A stretch of DNA of 64,000 nt, from the NCBI GenBank assembly GCA_910589415.1, contig OU342631.1, positions 16,616,001 through 16,680,000 on the forward strand. The letters are read 5' to 3'. Of the stretch, positions 37,970 to 49,465 are shown one piece after another; the stretch's first letter is position 1, and every line of letters starts with the position of its first letter. This DNA comes from Malachius bipustulatus. Taxonomy: Eukaryota > Arthropoda > Insecta > Coleoptera > Melyridae. The notes under the pieces were generated by a model, which saw only the letters and a program-made list of their open reading frames with translations, searched no databases and was not told the DNA's origin. The position numbers were made by a program, and so were the translations under genes.

Positions 37970-38310
37970 TCAACACACTTTTGAGGTCTTCTTTAAAATG
38001 TCCTTATCACTTCCATTAACGTTTCAATTGTAACCCCATTAAACGCTTCTTGTATTTTCCATGTCGAGTCTTTTGGAGTAGTAGCAGGCGTCTGATAGAC
38101 AATATCGTCAACACGTCCCCAAAAAAAGAAATTTATCTTAGTTAGGTCTGGTGATCTAGCTGGTATTTTTTTATTGATGTGGCTGCCCCTGCCTATCCAT
38201 CTATTTTCATACTTTTGGTTTAAAAAAGTTCTCACAGCAAGAGAATAATACACAGGAGTACCATCGTGTTAAAACCACAGGTTTTCTAGAAAATGTTGTG
38301 GGAAATTTTG
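37970..38310 (-). pseudogene. Transposase 3' fragment, left arm
   Basis: The minus-strand translation carries the second and third catalytic regions of an IS630/Tc1-mariner-type DDE/D transposase: HDGTPVYYS, then RTFLNQKYENRWIGRGSHIN, then ARSPDLTKINFFFWGRVDDI. About 38 residues separate the aspartates of HDG and SPD. A TAA replaces the expected Gln codon just ahead of HDG, and the first catalytic region is absent. The frame is open from 38253 to 37993 and ends with an IQEAFNGVTIETLMEVIRTF-like tail. It cannot make an active enzyme. Confidence 0.8.
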
Positions 38311-38559
38311 ATCAGATAAATAACATAATAGAAGGAATTCCAACTCCAACAATACCCCCCATTCGTTATTGGCAATGGACATTGGTTATCTCTATGTCTC
38401 TAAAATTATATCATATCTCTAACTATCCTATATGTTATTAATCGAAAAATCAACTTTTAGAAAAAATGATAGCCCTAACCGACGTAATCTCTATCATAAT
38501 GCTACTGAAATTTCAGGAATTATTAGACCAGTGGACAACCAATGTCAATCGTCAGTATA

Positions 38560-39040
38560 AACATATAGGGGGGTATCCTTGGAGTTGGAGGGAAATCATA
38601 TGTTACAAGGCCACATTTTTTCGATGGTCATGTCAACGATGTGCAGCATCCAAATTTTCTATAAGATATTATTACCTCAAAATGATGCAAAATGTCCCAC
38701 AAAATTTTCTAGAAAACCTGCGGTTTCAACACGATGGTGCTCCTGTGTATTATTCTCTTGCTTTGAGAACTTTTTTAAACCAAAAGTATGAAAATAGATG
38801 GATAGGCAGGGGGAGCCACATCAACCTGACCAGCTATATCACCAGACCTGACTAGGATAAATTTCTTTTTTTGGGGACGTGTTGACGATATTGTCTATCA
38901 GACGCCTACTACTACTCCAAAAGACTCGACATGGAAAATACAAGAATCGTTTAATGGGGCTACAATTATTGAGACGTGAATGGAAGTGAGAAGGGCATTT
39001 TGAAGAAGACCTCAAAAGTGTGTTGAGCAGAATGGTGGAC
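38560..39040 (+). pseudogene. Transposase 3' fragment, right arm, extending into the centre
   Basis: It starts further upstream than the left copy: one frame reads GGILGVGGKSYVTRPHFFDG HVND in two pieces typical of the strand before the second Asp. Another frame (open 38466-38855) carries LRFQHDGAPVYYSLALRTFL and RWIGRGSHIN. The SPDLT region is shifted again and reads INFFFWGRVDDIVYQTP past 38870. At least two frameshifts and stops near 38690 and 38855 kill it. The Gln before HDG is intact here, unlike in the left arm. Confidence 0.75.
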
Positions 39041-39750
39041 CTTTTTAACATTTATTATAAATTTTTGTGATTTGTAAGGTAATTTAGGATTATGTTGGCA
39101 GTCTTTTGATGTTTTTTTTTTGTTGTTGATTATCAATTTTATTTATTTTCCAATATTTTCCAAAGAATTTTTTCTAACTTCTAAACTATGAGAGTTAGGT
39201 ATAGGAAACCCTATAATAGGTTGAAGGAGGACTGCAATACCTAATTGATGACATGATAATATACAGGGCGTTGTATTTAAAATAAACAAGAAAAATCGAT
39301 TCGAAATCTTCAAAGTTTGTAGCTGGCTTTTGAACACCCTGTATAAAAAATTAAACTTCCCAATAGATATTTAAACACCTGCATTTGTCCCCCTGTTGGT
39401 GCATGATGCGATAACTTTTAATAATGAAAAACGAAATTGATTTTATTAGTTTTCTGGACGGTTACATTTAAATTTTTTTTCAAAAAAATTTACATAAACC
39501 GGGAGAGTTGGTGAAGGCAATGTTATGTCATTTTACTCAGAAATTAGATCTCAATCCAAAACTTGAAAAAAAATTGTACCCTCGTATTTAAAATAAGAAA
39601 GTTGATGTTGTGATTTTATAAAAGGACCACCCTGTATATTAGAAAAATATTTTTAAAAAGTGGAGAAAATCATACTTGGTGGAGCGGCATATGAGTTTTT
39701 AAAGAATTATTTAGAATTCTAGTATAAAAGCAACTAATGAGCAACCCTGT

Positions 39751-41038
39751 ATAATCAGCAGTTCAAAATTAATCGTTATATCGCTGGTGAAGAAGAGAAA
39801 TCTTTAACGTAAAAAAAGCCAAAATTTTAAAGCAAAATAATCCAAATCGACATTTACAATCGAGATAACTTTCTAGCTCAACAATACGAAAATTTGAGAG
39901 ATTGTCATTCTTCATAAGAGTCTCAATCTTGAACGACTCAATTTTTCGCCTAACTCAATCAATTTCTCTATAATTATATTCTCAACTCAAACTCACCAAG
40001 TGTTTAAAGAAAAACCTACTTACAGACCGAGCTGATTTATCAGAACCGGGATGAATTGGAACTATAAAAGAGTTTCTCAGATCCATTTAATTGTATGAAA
40101 ATAGATCTTATTCGTATACAAATACACATACACATCTAGGATACGGATTTAAATGTGCTTATGTGTTTATATCTCACGGCGCTAACGATATTGAACACAT
40201 TGCACAACGATTCGCCGATAACCACACACACCTCTGTTGCACTAAACCTGCAACAAAGTTGCACGTTCATCCATGTGTGTTATCTGCATTATCTGCCCAT
40301 CAAGCTATTAAATAAGTAATATGTGAATTATTACGTATGGAGTGTGCAATGAGAGTTATTACACACGACAATCTGGGATACATTTCATGCATAATTGCAT
40401 AAGCACATATTTAGCTCTTTAAAAAATAATTAGAATATTTTATTTTAGAAGCAATCAAAATCGACGACACCATATTTTTTCTTTAATATCCTCTTACTGC
40501 GATACTTTGGGATGTAATAAGGATTGTAGAGTACGCCAAATCATGTAGACATTCCTATGAACCATTAGATTAATGTATTGCTTTCCAGGAATAAAGCAAC
40601 TCGTGGCAAAAGTTCCGCCATGTTTAATTAATCATTTAGGTATGGGAATAAGCAGCCCTTGCCAGGTCTAATTAATTATTTTGATTAATTAAAAACGCAA
40701 TGATGACACTTTCATGCTCATAAATATGATAGATAGGTGAAAGGTGTGATTTAATTTAATCTTTATCAACATTATTTGTCTCATTTCAATTTATTTTAAA
40801 TTAGTTCAAAGGTTGTATGTAGGTAGGTACGCATAATAATACAAGACGTCACTCTACTAGTTGGCGTCGTATAGTCTCTCAAATTCTATAATTATTATTA
40901 TGGAAAGCCTCGACGTGCAAAACCTTATTGAAGGCCAGCTATAGGTATTTAATAAACTTCTCATTATTGGTAGTTTCTGCTAGAAAAAAATTAAAAAAAA
41001 CGATATTTTACTTATCTATAGCACAACAAATAGTTTAA
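39751..41038. other. No gene recognised
   Basis: A 74-codon plus frame at 40091-40315 (rich in His, Thr and Ala) has composition closer to coding than its surroundings, but no known domain and no clear splice context. The rest is AT-rich. Confidence 0.35.
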
Positions 41039-41524
41039 AATATCCTCAAAGTTAAAGGATTAAAGAACTATTGTGACAACATATATGGTCCATGCATCGA
41101 CAGTACAGATGTGAGAAGAATTCAAAAAGTTCAGAATTCATGCCTGAGGCTCATCTTTGGAATACGAAGACGGCAAAGAGTTTCACATAGACTTAGGGAT
41201 ATTGGTTGGTTGAATATGTACAACAGGCGACAGTTGCATTCCGCTTGTTATTTTTATAAAGTAATAAAGTACAAGATGCCTCCTTACCTGCTAGAAAGAT
41301 TGACATTCAGGACAGATGTGCATAACCTGAACATACGACGACGTAACATCCTAACTATACCAATTCATAGTAAAGAATTGTATAAAAGATCATTTTCCTA
41401 TAATGTTGCGTCGACTATGAACAGGTTAAAGGTAACAACATTCGGACTGTCATGTGTGTTATTTAAGAAAAAAATCCATAAACAGTTGTTTGTGGGTCAG
41501 TGCCGTGCGGAAGTGTGTGGTTGA
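41039..41524 (+). pseudogene. C-terminal end of a LINE reverse transcriptase
   Basis: Reads through without a stop. Family-typical pieces are IYGPCIDSTDVRRIQKVQNS, CLRLIFGIRRRQRVSHRLRD, LHSACYFYKVIKYKMPPYL, and a tail with LNIRRRNILTIPIHSKELYK and RSFSYNVASTMNRL. These lie after the RT domain in Jockey/CR1/Daphne-like elements. There is no native start codon and no catalytic YxDD box, because the element is truncated. It ends at TGA 41522-41524. It cannot be a host gene on this evidence; a domesticated fragment is very unlikely. Confidence 0.8.
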
Positions 41525-41892
41525 AGCAATCCCCTTTCCAGATTTCAAAATTATATCTAACATGTGAGAGAGACTGGAGTGTCTGATCCAGAAGCAAAGG
41601 GAAAAATGTATTAAAGCTTAAGGTAATTTATTATGCTGGCTGTAGGTTATAGATTAGTAGGAATTGTATACAATTTTTTTTTCTTGTTGTGAGATTATAT
41701 AAATTAATAATAATAGGCCGTAAGCCTTATGTGTTATAATGTTTTGTTATATTATATTAAAGGTGCAGATGGTAGATCAGATGTCATAATTTATTATGAT
41801 AGTCTGAATCTGAACCTACTTTCCACTTAGTATTTATTTATTTGTTGCTACTTTATGAGCTTAAAGGGTTGTTAAAAAGTGGATAATAAAGG

Positions 41893-41926
<34 letters not shown>
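41893..41926. repeat. (ATT)n tail of the LINE
   Basis: Eleven or so ATT units, pure, directly after GGATAATAAAGG. Serves as the LINE 3' tail and now as a microsatellite. Confidence 0.9.
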
Positions 41927-41927
<1 letters not shown>

Positions 41928-42700
41928 AGCTGTTCATCAACGAAGCTTAAAAAGTTAAGAAAGCAAACATCGCTAGACAGACAGGCAGCTCTCGAAGCGG
42001 CCACTTCGGGTTCGTAGCTAGGTATGTATAAAAAATACAAAGTAACAAGAAGTCTGAAACGCTGATATCTCCAGTTTGTACGTCCCGACGCCGGGCGTCT
42101 GCATCCTTGGAGCGCCGCGACGCGAAGCCGGTGGCGCCACCGCTAAACTATTACGGCGCCCCCTTCACTCCATTATTATAGGGAGTATGGGCTCTTATGT
42201 AAGTTGCCGGTTATGGCAATGAGCACTTTATACACTTGCGATGATGCCGGATTTGTTTTTTTATACTCGCACTGAACTTTGTAAATCTTTTCGATTTTTT
42301 GCGCTTACATTGGATATATCCTGGATTAGGTAGATTATAGAGAATGATTCTGTCTCACTCCCTCCTTGTCTGCCTTATTAAAGCAAAATTCGTTCAAATT
42401 GCAAAATAGCGCGAAATTTCGACACCTTCATGGTTTATAGTACGCGAGTGATACCTACCTGAGTCGAAGAATTTTTTTCTTTAAAATTTTGATCTAGTCG
42501 AACCCCAAAATACGTTCCAAAGTGATTCTACGAAAACTCGATATTCATAGATTTTGTGAAGGATTAGTCAGCTCAAGTCAACATTGCAGCTTTCGGAAAT
42601 TTGACGGTATAGACAGAACTAAAAAATCTACTTGTTTAACATATCCGCCTGGATCCCAAATCCAAATTTTTTGAGAAAATTCTCCTGAAATTTTTGAAAT
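41927..42700. promoter_or_regulatory. CpG-rich islet at 41.98-42.18 kb; rest featureless
   Basis: The stretch 42080-42175 is strongly GC-rich and holds perfect palindromes such as GGTGGCGCCACC and GACGCCGGGCGTC. No open frame spans it. It could be a promoter or enhancer of the upstream region, or part of an unrecognised TE. Confidence 0.3.
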
Positions 42701-43260
42701 AATTTTGTGAAAATTAGACTCCCTGACTTTTTTTGAAGTTCGGTTCCAATACTCAATTGAACTCCAAAAATCGATGGATTGAACTCGTACAAATTGTCAA
42801 ACGAAAAATTTTGCTCCTTCGAGGGATTCCAAAAATCGAATTTTCGACATTATTGCACTTGCCTGAATTATTGTGAAATTGTGAAAACGATAATTCGACA
42901 CCATCGGTAAATAATGTGAAGCTTTAGGGAATTCTTATGGTAAGCCGGATTAAGAAAATTAACAGCTATAATATTTCATCCTGGCTGTGCCAAAGTAAAT
43001 ATTTTGAACCAAGTTTCATCAAAGTTTTGAAAATCGCTGACGAAAATTCGACTCCGTCAGTATTTTTGAAGCTTTATAAGCAGCTTCGATAGCCAGATAG
43101 ACTCAAAAATTGATCCCGAGACGTATAGTTAAACGTTCAGGATAAAATATTGAATGATAATTCGACTCTCTAAGTCCTTGTGAATCTTCAAAAAATTTAC
43201 GAAATTTTGGCAAAAAATTGACAATTCACATAGTTGTGAAGCGTTAAGTTTTAAGCGACT
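42701..43260. repeat. Degenerate tandem array, AATTCGACTCC...TTGTGAAGC units
   Basis: The pair 'GAAAATNATTCGACTCC' then 'TTGTGAAGCTTTA' recurs, diverged, at about 42711, 42889, 43040, 43150 and 43220. Spacing falls from about 178 to 70 bases. No coding signal. Probably a very old satellite-like array. Confidence 0.4.
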
Positions 43261-45474
43261 GCACTTAAGGGTAACTGGGTTTCATGAAATATCTTCTGTG
43301 TCACATTACCTTTGCCCAATGGCCAAAGTAAAAACTGTGACAAATTTGAAAAACCAAATTTTCATTCACATCAAAAAACTTGCTTCAAACGACTCCCCAT
43401 CGGCAAAGCGATAATTGCGACGTAATCAAAAATGAAAATTTTACCAACAAATTCAATGCAGAGTGCATCAGAATTTGTTGTTAATGAGACAATTCGAAAT
43501 TCGTCTCTTAGAGTTCTGAAACATTTTCCGCTTGCACATGCTGTCACCACGGCAGGCGCTAAATCAAATAACGAGTGTTAATCTAAAACCAATAGCACTA
43601 GAAGTGGTGGGCGCAAGTGCTATTATTATTGTAGCATAAATTTAATAGAATTTTGCGCTTAATAAACCCTGCCGGTCTGCTTAGGCAATTAGCTTGTTGT
43701 AGGAGCTCATCATGGCGAGCAGACAGCGGCGCCTAATGAGTCGAGTCCGCAATGGGTTGGGGAACAATCCACCACAAGTTGAAACCACCATTGAAATTGT
43801 CTTGCAGACTGTCTGCTACGGTCTGCCGACGAAGCTGCATGGTGGTTAAGAAATCTCTAGGAGAGAGCTTTAATTAGAAATGAAGTTTTATTATTATCCG
43901 TATACCCTGAAAAAACGATTTCGAAAGATAACTGATCTGAAAAATACAATAATACAATAATTAAACGAAGCTGTTGTTTAATTTAATAAAATGAGAGAAA
44001 CAAAAATATTTGAAGTGATTTTTTGAAACTGAAACAGCTGAAATTCCTGTAAAAATCACCTGAAAAATAAGTCTCACATAGTGAGTCACTGTTCGTGTGA
44101 GTTAACACATTTATTTATGTTGACAAAACATAATGCAGTTTTTTCAGCACCTGACATTTGGGTTCAGTGTTGAAGTTATTTTGCCAACTAAATTTAATCC
44201 GACCGAGATATTATTATATAAAAGTTCGCCTTAGTCATCGAAGTCAAATAAATAAATCGACCGAATTTTCCTAAACTGCCGCGCTGAACTTCTTATTCGA
44301 ACTATCGAACTCCTAAAAATTCCAGACATATTTCCACTATTAATCCAGGGACGGAAAGCTAATAAACTAGACCGAACTGGAAGATATATTGTGGAATAAT
44401 GACTCTTTCCGAGTTTTACATCTCGATTAAATGACTTTATCGGGAAAGCAGGCCATTCCAGGATTCCATACAGCGGGACAGGACTCGCCCGTCGTATCCT
44501 CCCACACTGTAATCTAGACCTGGAAACGTCCTTCTCCTTCTCTAGGATGGAAGGTCAACGACACCTTCCTATTTAAAATAGGTAAACAGTTTTATATGGT
44601 TACGATAGCGGACAAGGATGATGAAAATAGGGAGATAGTCCTCGAAATTGCTCATTTTAAAGCCACTTTGGTCTGTGGTTAGTTTATGATGCAGTTACTT
44701 AAAATAGCGAGGAAATCAATTAATGTAATAGTCAAAAAATTTGACTTTAGCATAGTCACAGTCATATAAATTACGTTATTGTATTCTTGAATATGTGTGG
44801 GGTAGGTGAGTATATGAAAATGATCTGATATTTCCAAAAAAGTTAATTTTTTAAGGTTGACTCGAGCCATTACGCGTATTCATCAATTGTCGTCTTAACT
44901 CTTTCTTAAGTTTTAACTCTTTTTTGTTAATACATACAACGAACTTTACTCAGAGCAGCTTGACGCAATAGTCTCTCTCTGTTCATTAAGTAGGTACATG
45001 ATCATCTTCAGATCGGTTACAAAAGTGAAAGTTAAGTCCAATAGTTCCACGTCCAAAAGATCATCAAAAATAACTACATAGTCTCCTCCAATTCAAGAGT
45101 AAGCAATGGGATTTGTCGAAAATGTAAAATATATTGAACCCTGTTGTGGTACTCCAATTTTTTGACTATCACACAATTCCACTGAACTGTACATAAAAAT
45201 TTTCATATTTCATGAAGCGAACTTGAGCAAGAGTTCAAGAAATTTAGTATCATCAATAATGTAAAGCTCAAATTAACCATCAGAATTTATTACTTAAAAC
45301 CTAGGAAAAGTTAAGGACTTAAAAAACTGATTCTTCAGAAATCATCTCAGTTGGGGGCTGTTTCAGTGCCACAACAATGCTCAGATTAATAATAATTGAG
45401 TAAGATGAGTAAAACAATTTCTGCAACATGCTTTACTCAAAAATTCCAGTACCTCAATTTGTCATGTTAATTCT
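43261..45474. other. No gene; GC-richer islet at 43.50-43.86 kb
   Basis: The stretch 43500-43860 has fewer homopolymers and several CpGs and lacks a long frame; it may be conserved non-coding DNA. The minus frame at 44679-44870 is not recognisable. Nothing else was seen. Confidence 0.35.
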
Positions 45475-46075
45475 ACCATCTTCTTACTTATTCCCTGACT
45501 GACAGTTGGGAAGTAGGGACCTTTCTGCTATTGTCCTCCTGAGTATCCACTTACATGAAGAGTACAATTGCTGATAATGAGTTGAAGATAGAGTAAACTG
45601 GAAATGCCAACTATATCTCGTGTTTTGGTCTGAGTTTTGAGTTTTCTGCGGTTTTGTGATATGATCGAAAAATTGATGTAGATATGTTGAAATTCATCTG
45701 TTGCAATTTATGGTGATTGGTAGGAAGCTTCCTAAAATATATTTTCTTATATCTTCCCTAATTGACAGTTAGGAAGTTAGAATCTTTCTGCTTATGTCCT
45801 CCTGAGGGTCTACTAGCATGGAGAGTACTTACTGATAATGAGTTGAAGATAGTGTAAACTCAAAATTGTCAGTCAACTGAATCTCGTGTTTTGGTCTGAG
45901 TTTTCTGCGGTTTTGTGATGTTCTGACAATTGATGTGTTGAAATTCATCTGTTGCAGGTTTGTGATGATTGGTAACAAGATTCCTAAAATATATCTTCTT
46001 ATATCTTCCCGAACTGCTTGTTGGGATTTTGTCAACTTTCTGCTAAATGTCTCCCTGAGTTTGTAGGTAACGTCA
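45475..46075. repeat. 261-bp tandem repeat, about 2.3 copies
   Basis: CTGATAATGAGTTGAAGATA occurs at 45571 and 45832. TCTCGTGTTTTGGTCTGAGT, TTCTGCGGTTTTGTGAT and TTGAAATTCATCTGTTGCA follow in both copies. TATCTTCCC at 45751 and 46008 and a partial first copy before 45571 extend the array. The two full copies differ by small indels. A 102-codon minus frame (45829-46137) crosses the second copy and is probably chance. Confidence 0.8.
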
Positions 46076-48108
46076 ATAGAAACCTCTAAACTCGGCATAC
46101 ATTTACCTTTAATTGTTTCGTTCAGTATGGATTTCATCCGGTATTTGGCAATGAAGAAACCGATAACCTAGCAAAGCGGACCAGGAGAAAATGTTTTCAG
46201 AGACAAATAAAGAAAGAAGAGGATATTTAAAGAAAAAATCTGGGTCCTAAAATAATACTAGGGAAATACAACCACAAAATACTTCAAGTTTTTATTGTCA
46301 GCAACCTTAATAAAAACGACTTGAGAATGTTTTTCTTAACAGATTTTCTTAGGAGGTATTGCTAACCAGGAGCACACCTTAGCAAGATTCGTCCACAAAA
46401 TGATCAAATCTGTAGATGCTGCTGCATGGGCGGGAAGAAGCCCAAATATTTTTTTCCAGGACTAAATACTATTTCATGGTTCTAAATGCAGTTCAATGAA
46501 AAAGCTTCTGCAGTAGATGTTTTCATTCTTTAATGAGACGTAAAAAGTCTTCTCATCTTTAGAACCATGGAAAATTCGATATCTCCTCCGAGAACTAGAC
46601 TTGGATGGGGTGTTTTAATCGAATGGTCACAATAAGGAGAAAAGGAGACACACAAGATCTTCTAGGTCGCAGTGTGAGTTCATTTCCATGCAATGCAATA
46701 CAACCATTAATGGTACCTATAACAGGATAATTCTAAATTAGATTGCATGATATGATTCAGCAAAGTGATCACTCCTAAAGTTGTTGAGCTGGGAGAGAAT
46801 TTGCTTGAACTAAAATGCATGAGTCGTAATTTGGGGTCAACACAATTTTGTAAATAATCGTCCAGGGCAGTTGTTTATACATCTCTCTTGACGACGTTTC
46901 TGTCTAAGGAATTATTGAATCAAAACTCAATAAAATATACCGAAAAAACATTGATTGCACTCGCAGTCTGATAAAAAAATGACATTTGTTTGAGAATTGT
47001 TGTAGGTACTTTAGAATATTTAGGTAAGTCTATGTCTCAGAGACGTCTCAAAGCACAGGTAAAATGCACAACAAGCCTACCAGATTTTCAACAGAAAAAT
47101 CCACCCTTTTATAAATCCAAGAAACGTGTGTGTATTTAGAAGATCAGTAAAACCGGCAAATCGTGTGAAACGATGAAGGAAACGGATTATAAAATTGTAC
47201 CTGTCATTTAGATAGTCACTTCTGTCGTTTCTGAAAGGTCTTTTTAGACTTACTGTTTAGAAGAATTGTTACCTTTAGTTTAGTGGATTGTACGAGTATT
47301 AATCTACAACTAAAACCCTAAATCTATTGAAATATCCGCACAAAGAACCATAACCATTGGTAAATATTGCTTCTTTCATAATTCTGTCAAATGTATTAAC
47401 ATGATTTTTATTCATCCCTTATTTGTTTAATTTATTATAGCAGGACGAGATTAAAGGTTTAACACCTTTAAAGTGACACGAGTTCAATGATATTTACATT
47501 GTCCCTTTTCCAGGACATCGTAAATGTCTTTGTTATCCGGCTCATAAAATAAATATCGATCTTTCTATCATTAAAAGTGTCTTCCTCTCGCGCCATCTCT
47601 CCTCTTAGATGTACACAGCTCGATTAATTCAAGTAATAAAGAGCGAAGAGAAAACCCCGTTTTATAGGAGAGGATATTTCTTCTTGAATACTTTTTTAAC
47701 CTTCCAAAACAAATATTTCTCACGGATTCCTAATCTGTTCAAATAAACACAGCGGGGTCTTTGACGCTCTATTATAACTTGTATTGTCAATATTATCTCT
47801 GCCCTTAGAACGTGACCAGTGTCTAAAGCTGCAGGGGCGATTTTAGGGCCATTCTCACGACTTCCAACTCAACTACTGACTACTTATACTGCGCTAACGG
47901 AGTGTTAATCTTTGCACCACCCACTAATAGACGTGAGAAACATTCTAACTTAATAAAGCCACAACCAGTTATGTTTCCCATTTATAATAATTAAATTTTT
48001 TTTGTACATTTTGGCACTTACTATGTCTTACACTATGGTCATTTACTCATTAGAAATATACATTACGTAATTTTTGATTTTACGTAAGTGTAATTTTTTA
48101 CATAGTTG
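46076..48108. other. No gene recognised
   Basis: Mixed AT-rich DNA, somewhat less AT-rich than the rest at 47.5-47.95 kb. No continuous frame, repeat or TE end was identified. Confidence 0.4.
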
Positions 48109-48228
48109 GATCAGAGATATAACGAAACGACTTCTGTCATTTTATCAATTTTTGGATTATTGAAATATTGTTGAAGTTATAAAATATTACAGTTTAACAA
48201 TTAGATCATTTCGTTATATCTCTTGATC
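48109..48228. repeat. 120-bp inverted repeat
   Basis: GATCAGAGATATAACGAAAC at the left pairs with the reverse complement of GATCAAGAGATATAACGAAA at the right (48205-48228), differing by one inserted base. Possibly a small MITE. Confidence 0.55.
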
Positions 48229-48472
48229 GACTTATACCTACATTTAATTTCTAAAATATTAAAAAATACCTTCATGGAAAAATGCGAAATAGATTAAAAT
48301 TTCGTCCATTTTTAATTTAAACCCCGGAATAAAAATCAATAAAAAAAATAGACGCCAATAACAGGGGACAAGGAATATCCTAATATTTCTTTTCCTGGCC
48401 GAAAAGACGAATTTTATCTTGAAAGAAGTAACCGTAAATTCAGTCGGAGTTATGTACCTATACAAAAGTTAT

Positions 48473-49462
48473 GATTAACAATTCGATGCTCAGCATTTGA
48501 ATCTCGAAAAATTTAAGAGATGCGAGATCGGTTACATTAGAGGAACTCTGCAGTATACTTTATATTTATTAAGAATCTGAAAGAAAATTTTGAATAAGGG
48601 GGCATCTATTAATTACGCGTGAAGCCTTTTTGGCGATTTTCCGACCTTCCCCCCTAGTGAGATGTCGTAAGTTTAGCTCAACCCCATCCCCTATTTTCCA
48701 ATCTCACATATGAGATTAATTCAAAATGTTTATTGCTAGTATAAATGCGTTGCATGGATTAATAAAATAATAATAATAATAAATTGCCTAGTTTTTTTTT
48801 GCCATATTTTAGTTAAGGAACGTGCTGTACTTAATTAAACCAAATTTTCTCGCAATTTTGCTCTGTTTCTTGAGGGAAAAAATTACATATGATATTCGCC
48901 AAGTGAGATTAGATGAGATTCGGCTCTATCACAGTTGAAAAAACTGTAAAAATTTTGTTGTTTATTTAATTATTATTTTTATAGAACATTATTTTCAAAA
49001 AATTTCGTCAATTTGACGTCATATGGGTTACCTCATGTTTTTTTATGATATTCATTGAAAAAATGATTTTTCTTTTTTCGGAAACAGCAGAATAAAATTT
49101 GGAAATAAGAAAGTTAGAATGTGATATAGTTTTAATTTCTTTAATATTTTTAGACCGAATATATTATGATTAAAAAATGACGACAAGAAAAACAATTTTT
49201 TAACAATTCACCATTTTGAACAAATAAGTTGACCACGACAACTCTAGAAACTAGTCGGTTTTGAAGTTTTTTTAAATATCCATTCTCTCGATTTTTCAGT
49301 TTTTTCAGTACGTAGGTATATTTCAGCAATGACGGATGTATACAAAATTTTGTTTCTGATTCTTAATAAACATAAAATTTTGCATCTTTTCTCCAAGTTA
49401 ACTGACACCATAGGTATCTCTGACCGATTTCGAGATCTCAATGATGAATATCGAATTGTTAA
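48473..49462. mobile_element. 990-bp TIR element, family C
   Basis: The left end GATTAACAATTCGATGCTCA and the right end, reverse-complemented GTTAACAATTCGATATTCAT, continue through a GATCTCGAAA block to an AAGAATCTGAAANAAAATTT block shared with 480-545. The interior holds short AT frames only. It abuts the next element three bases to its right. Confidence 0.65.
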
Positions 49463-49465
49463 CTA

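Larger units (their letters stand above)
37300..39750. mobile_element. 2.45-kb fold-back transposon with inverted transposase halves
   Basis: The outer ends are ACAGGGTTGCTCATTA and its complement, flanked by TA. The arms of about 1.0 kb (37300-38310 and 38688-39750) are inverted copies of each other, around a 377-bp centre. Symmetric inner pairs exist at 37424/39635 (TACAGGGTGGTCC) and 37655/39343 (TACAGGGTGTTCA). Each arm carries the 3' half of an IS630/Tc1-mariner-like transposase pointing outward. The right arm has about 60 bp (39457-39515) missing from the left. It resembles two elements joined head to head, with the 5' half of one lost. Confidence 0.85.
41039..41926 (+). mobile_element. 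5'-truncated LINE with ATT tail
   Basis: It consists of the last 162 codons of a reverse transcriptase ORF (41039-41524), about 370 bp of 3' UTR, and a terminal (ATT)n run of about 34 bases at 41893-41926. Truncation at the 5' end and a simple-repeat tail are the usual outcome of target-primed LINE insertion. The ORF part is intact, so this copy is younger than the one at 18.9-19.5 kb, and it belongs to a different lineage. Confidence 0.85.

Noticed and set aside
45829..46137. 102-codon minus frame
   Set aside because: It crosses a tandem repeat copy, the other copies do not keep the frame, and no domain is visible.
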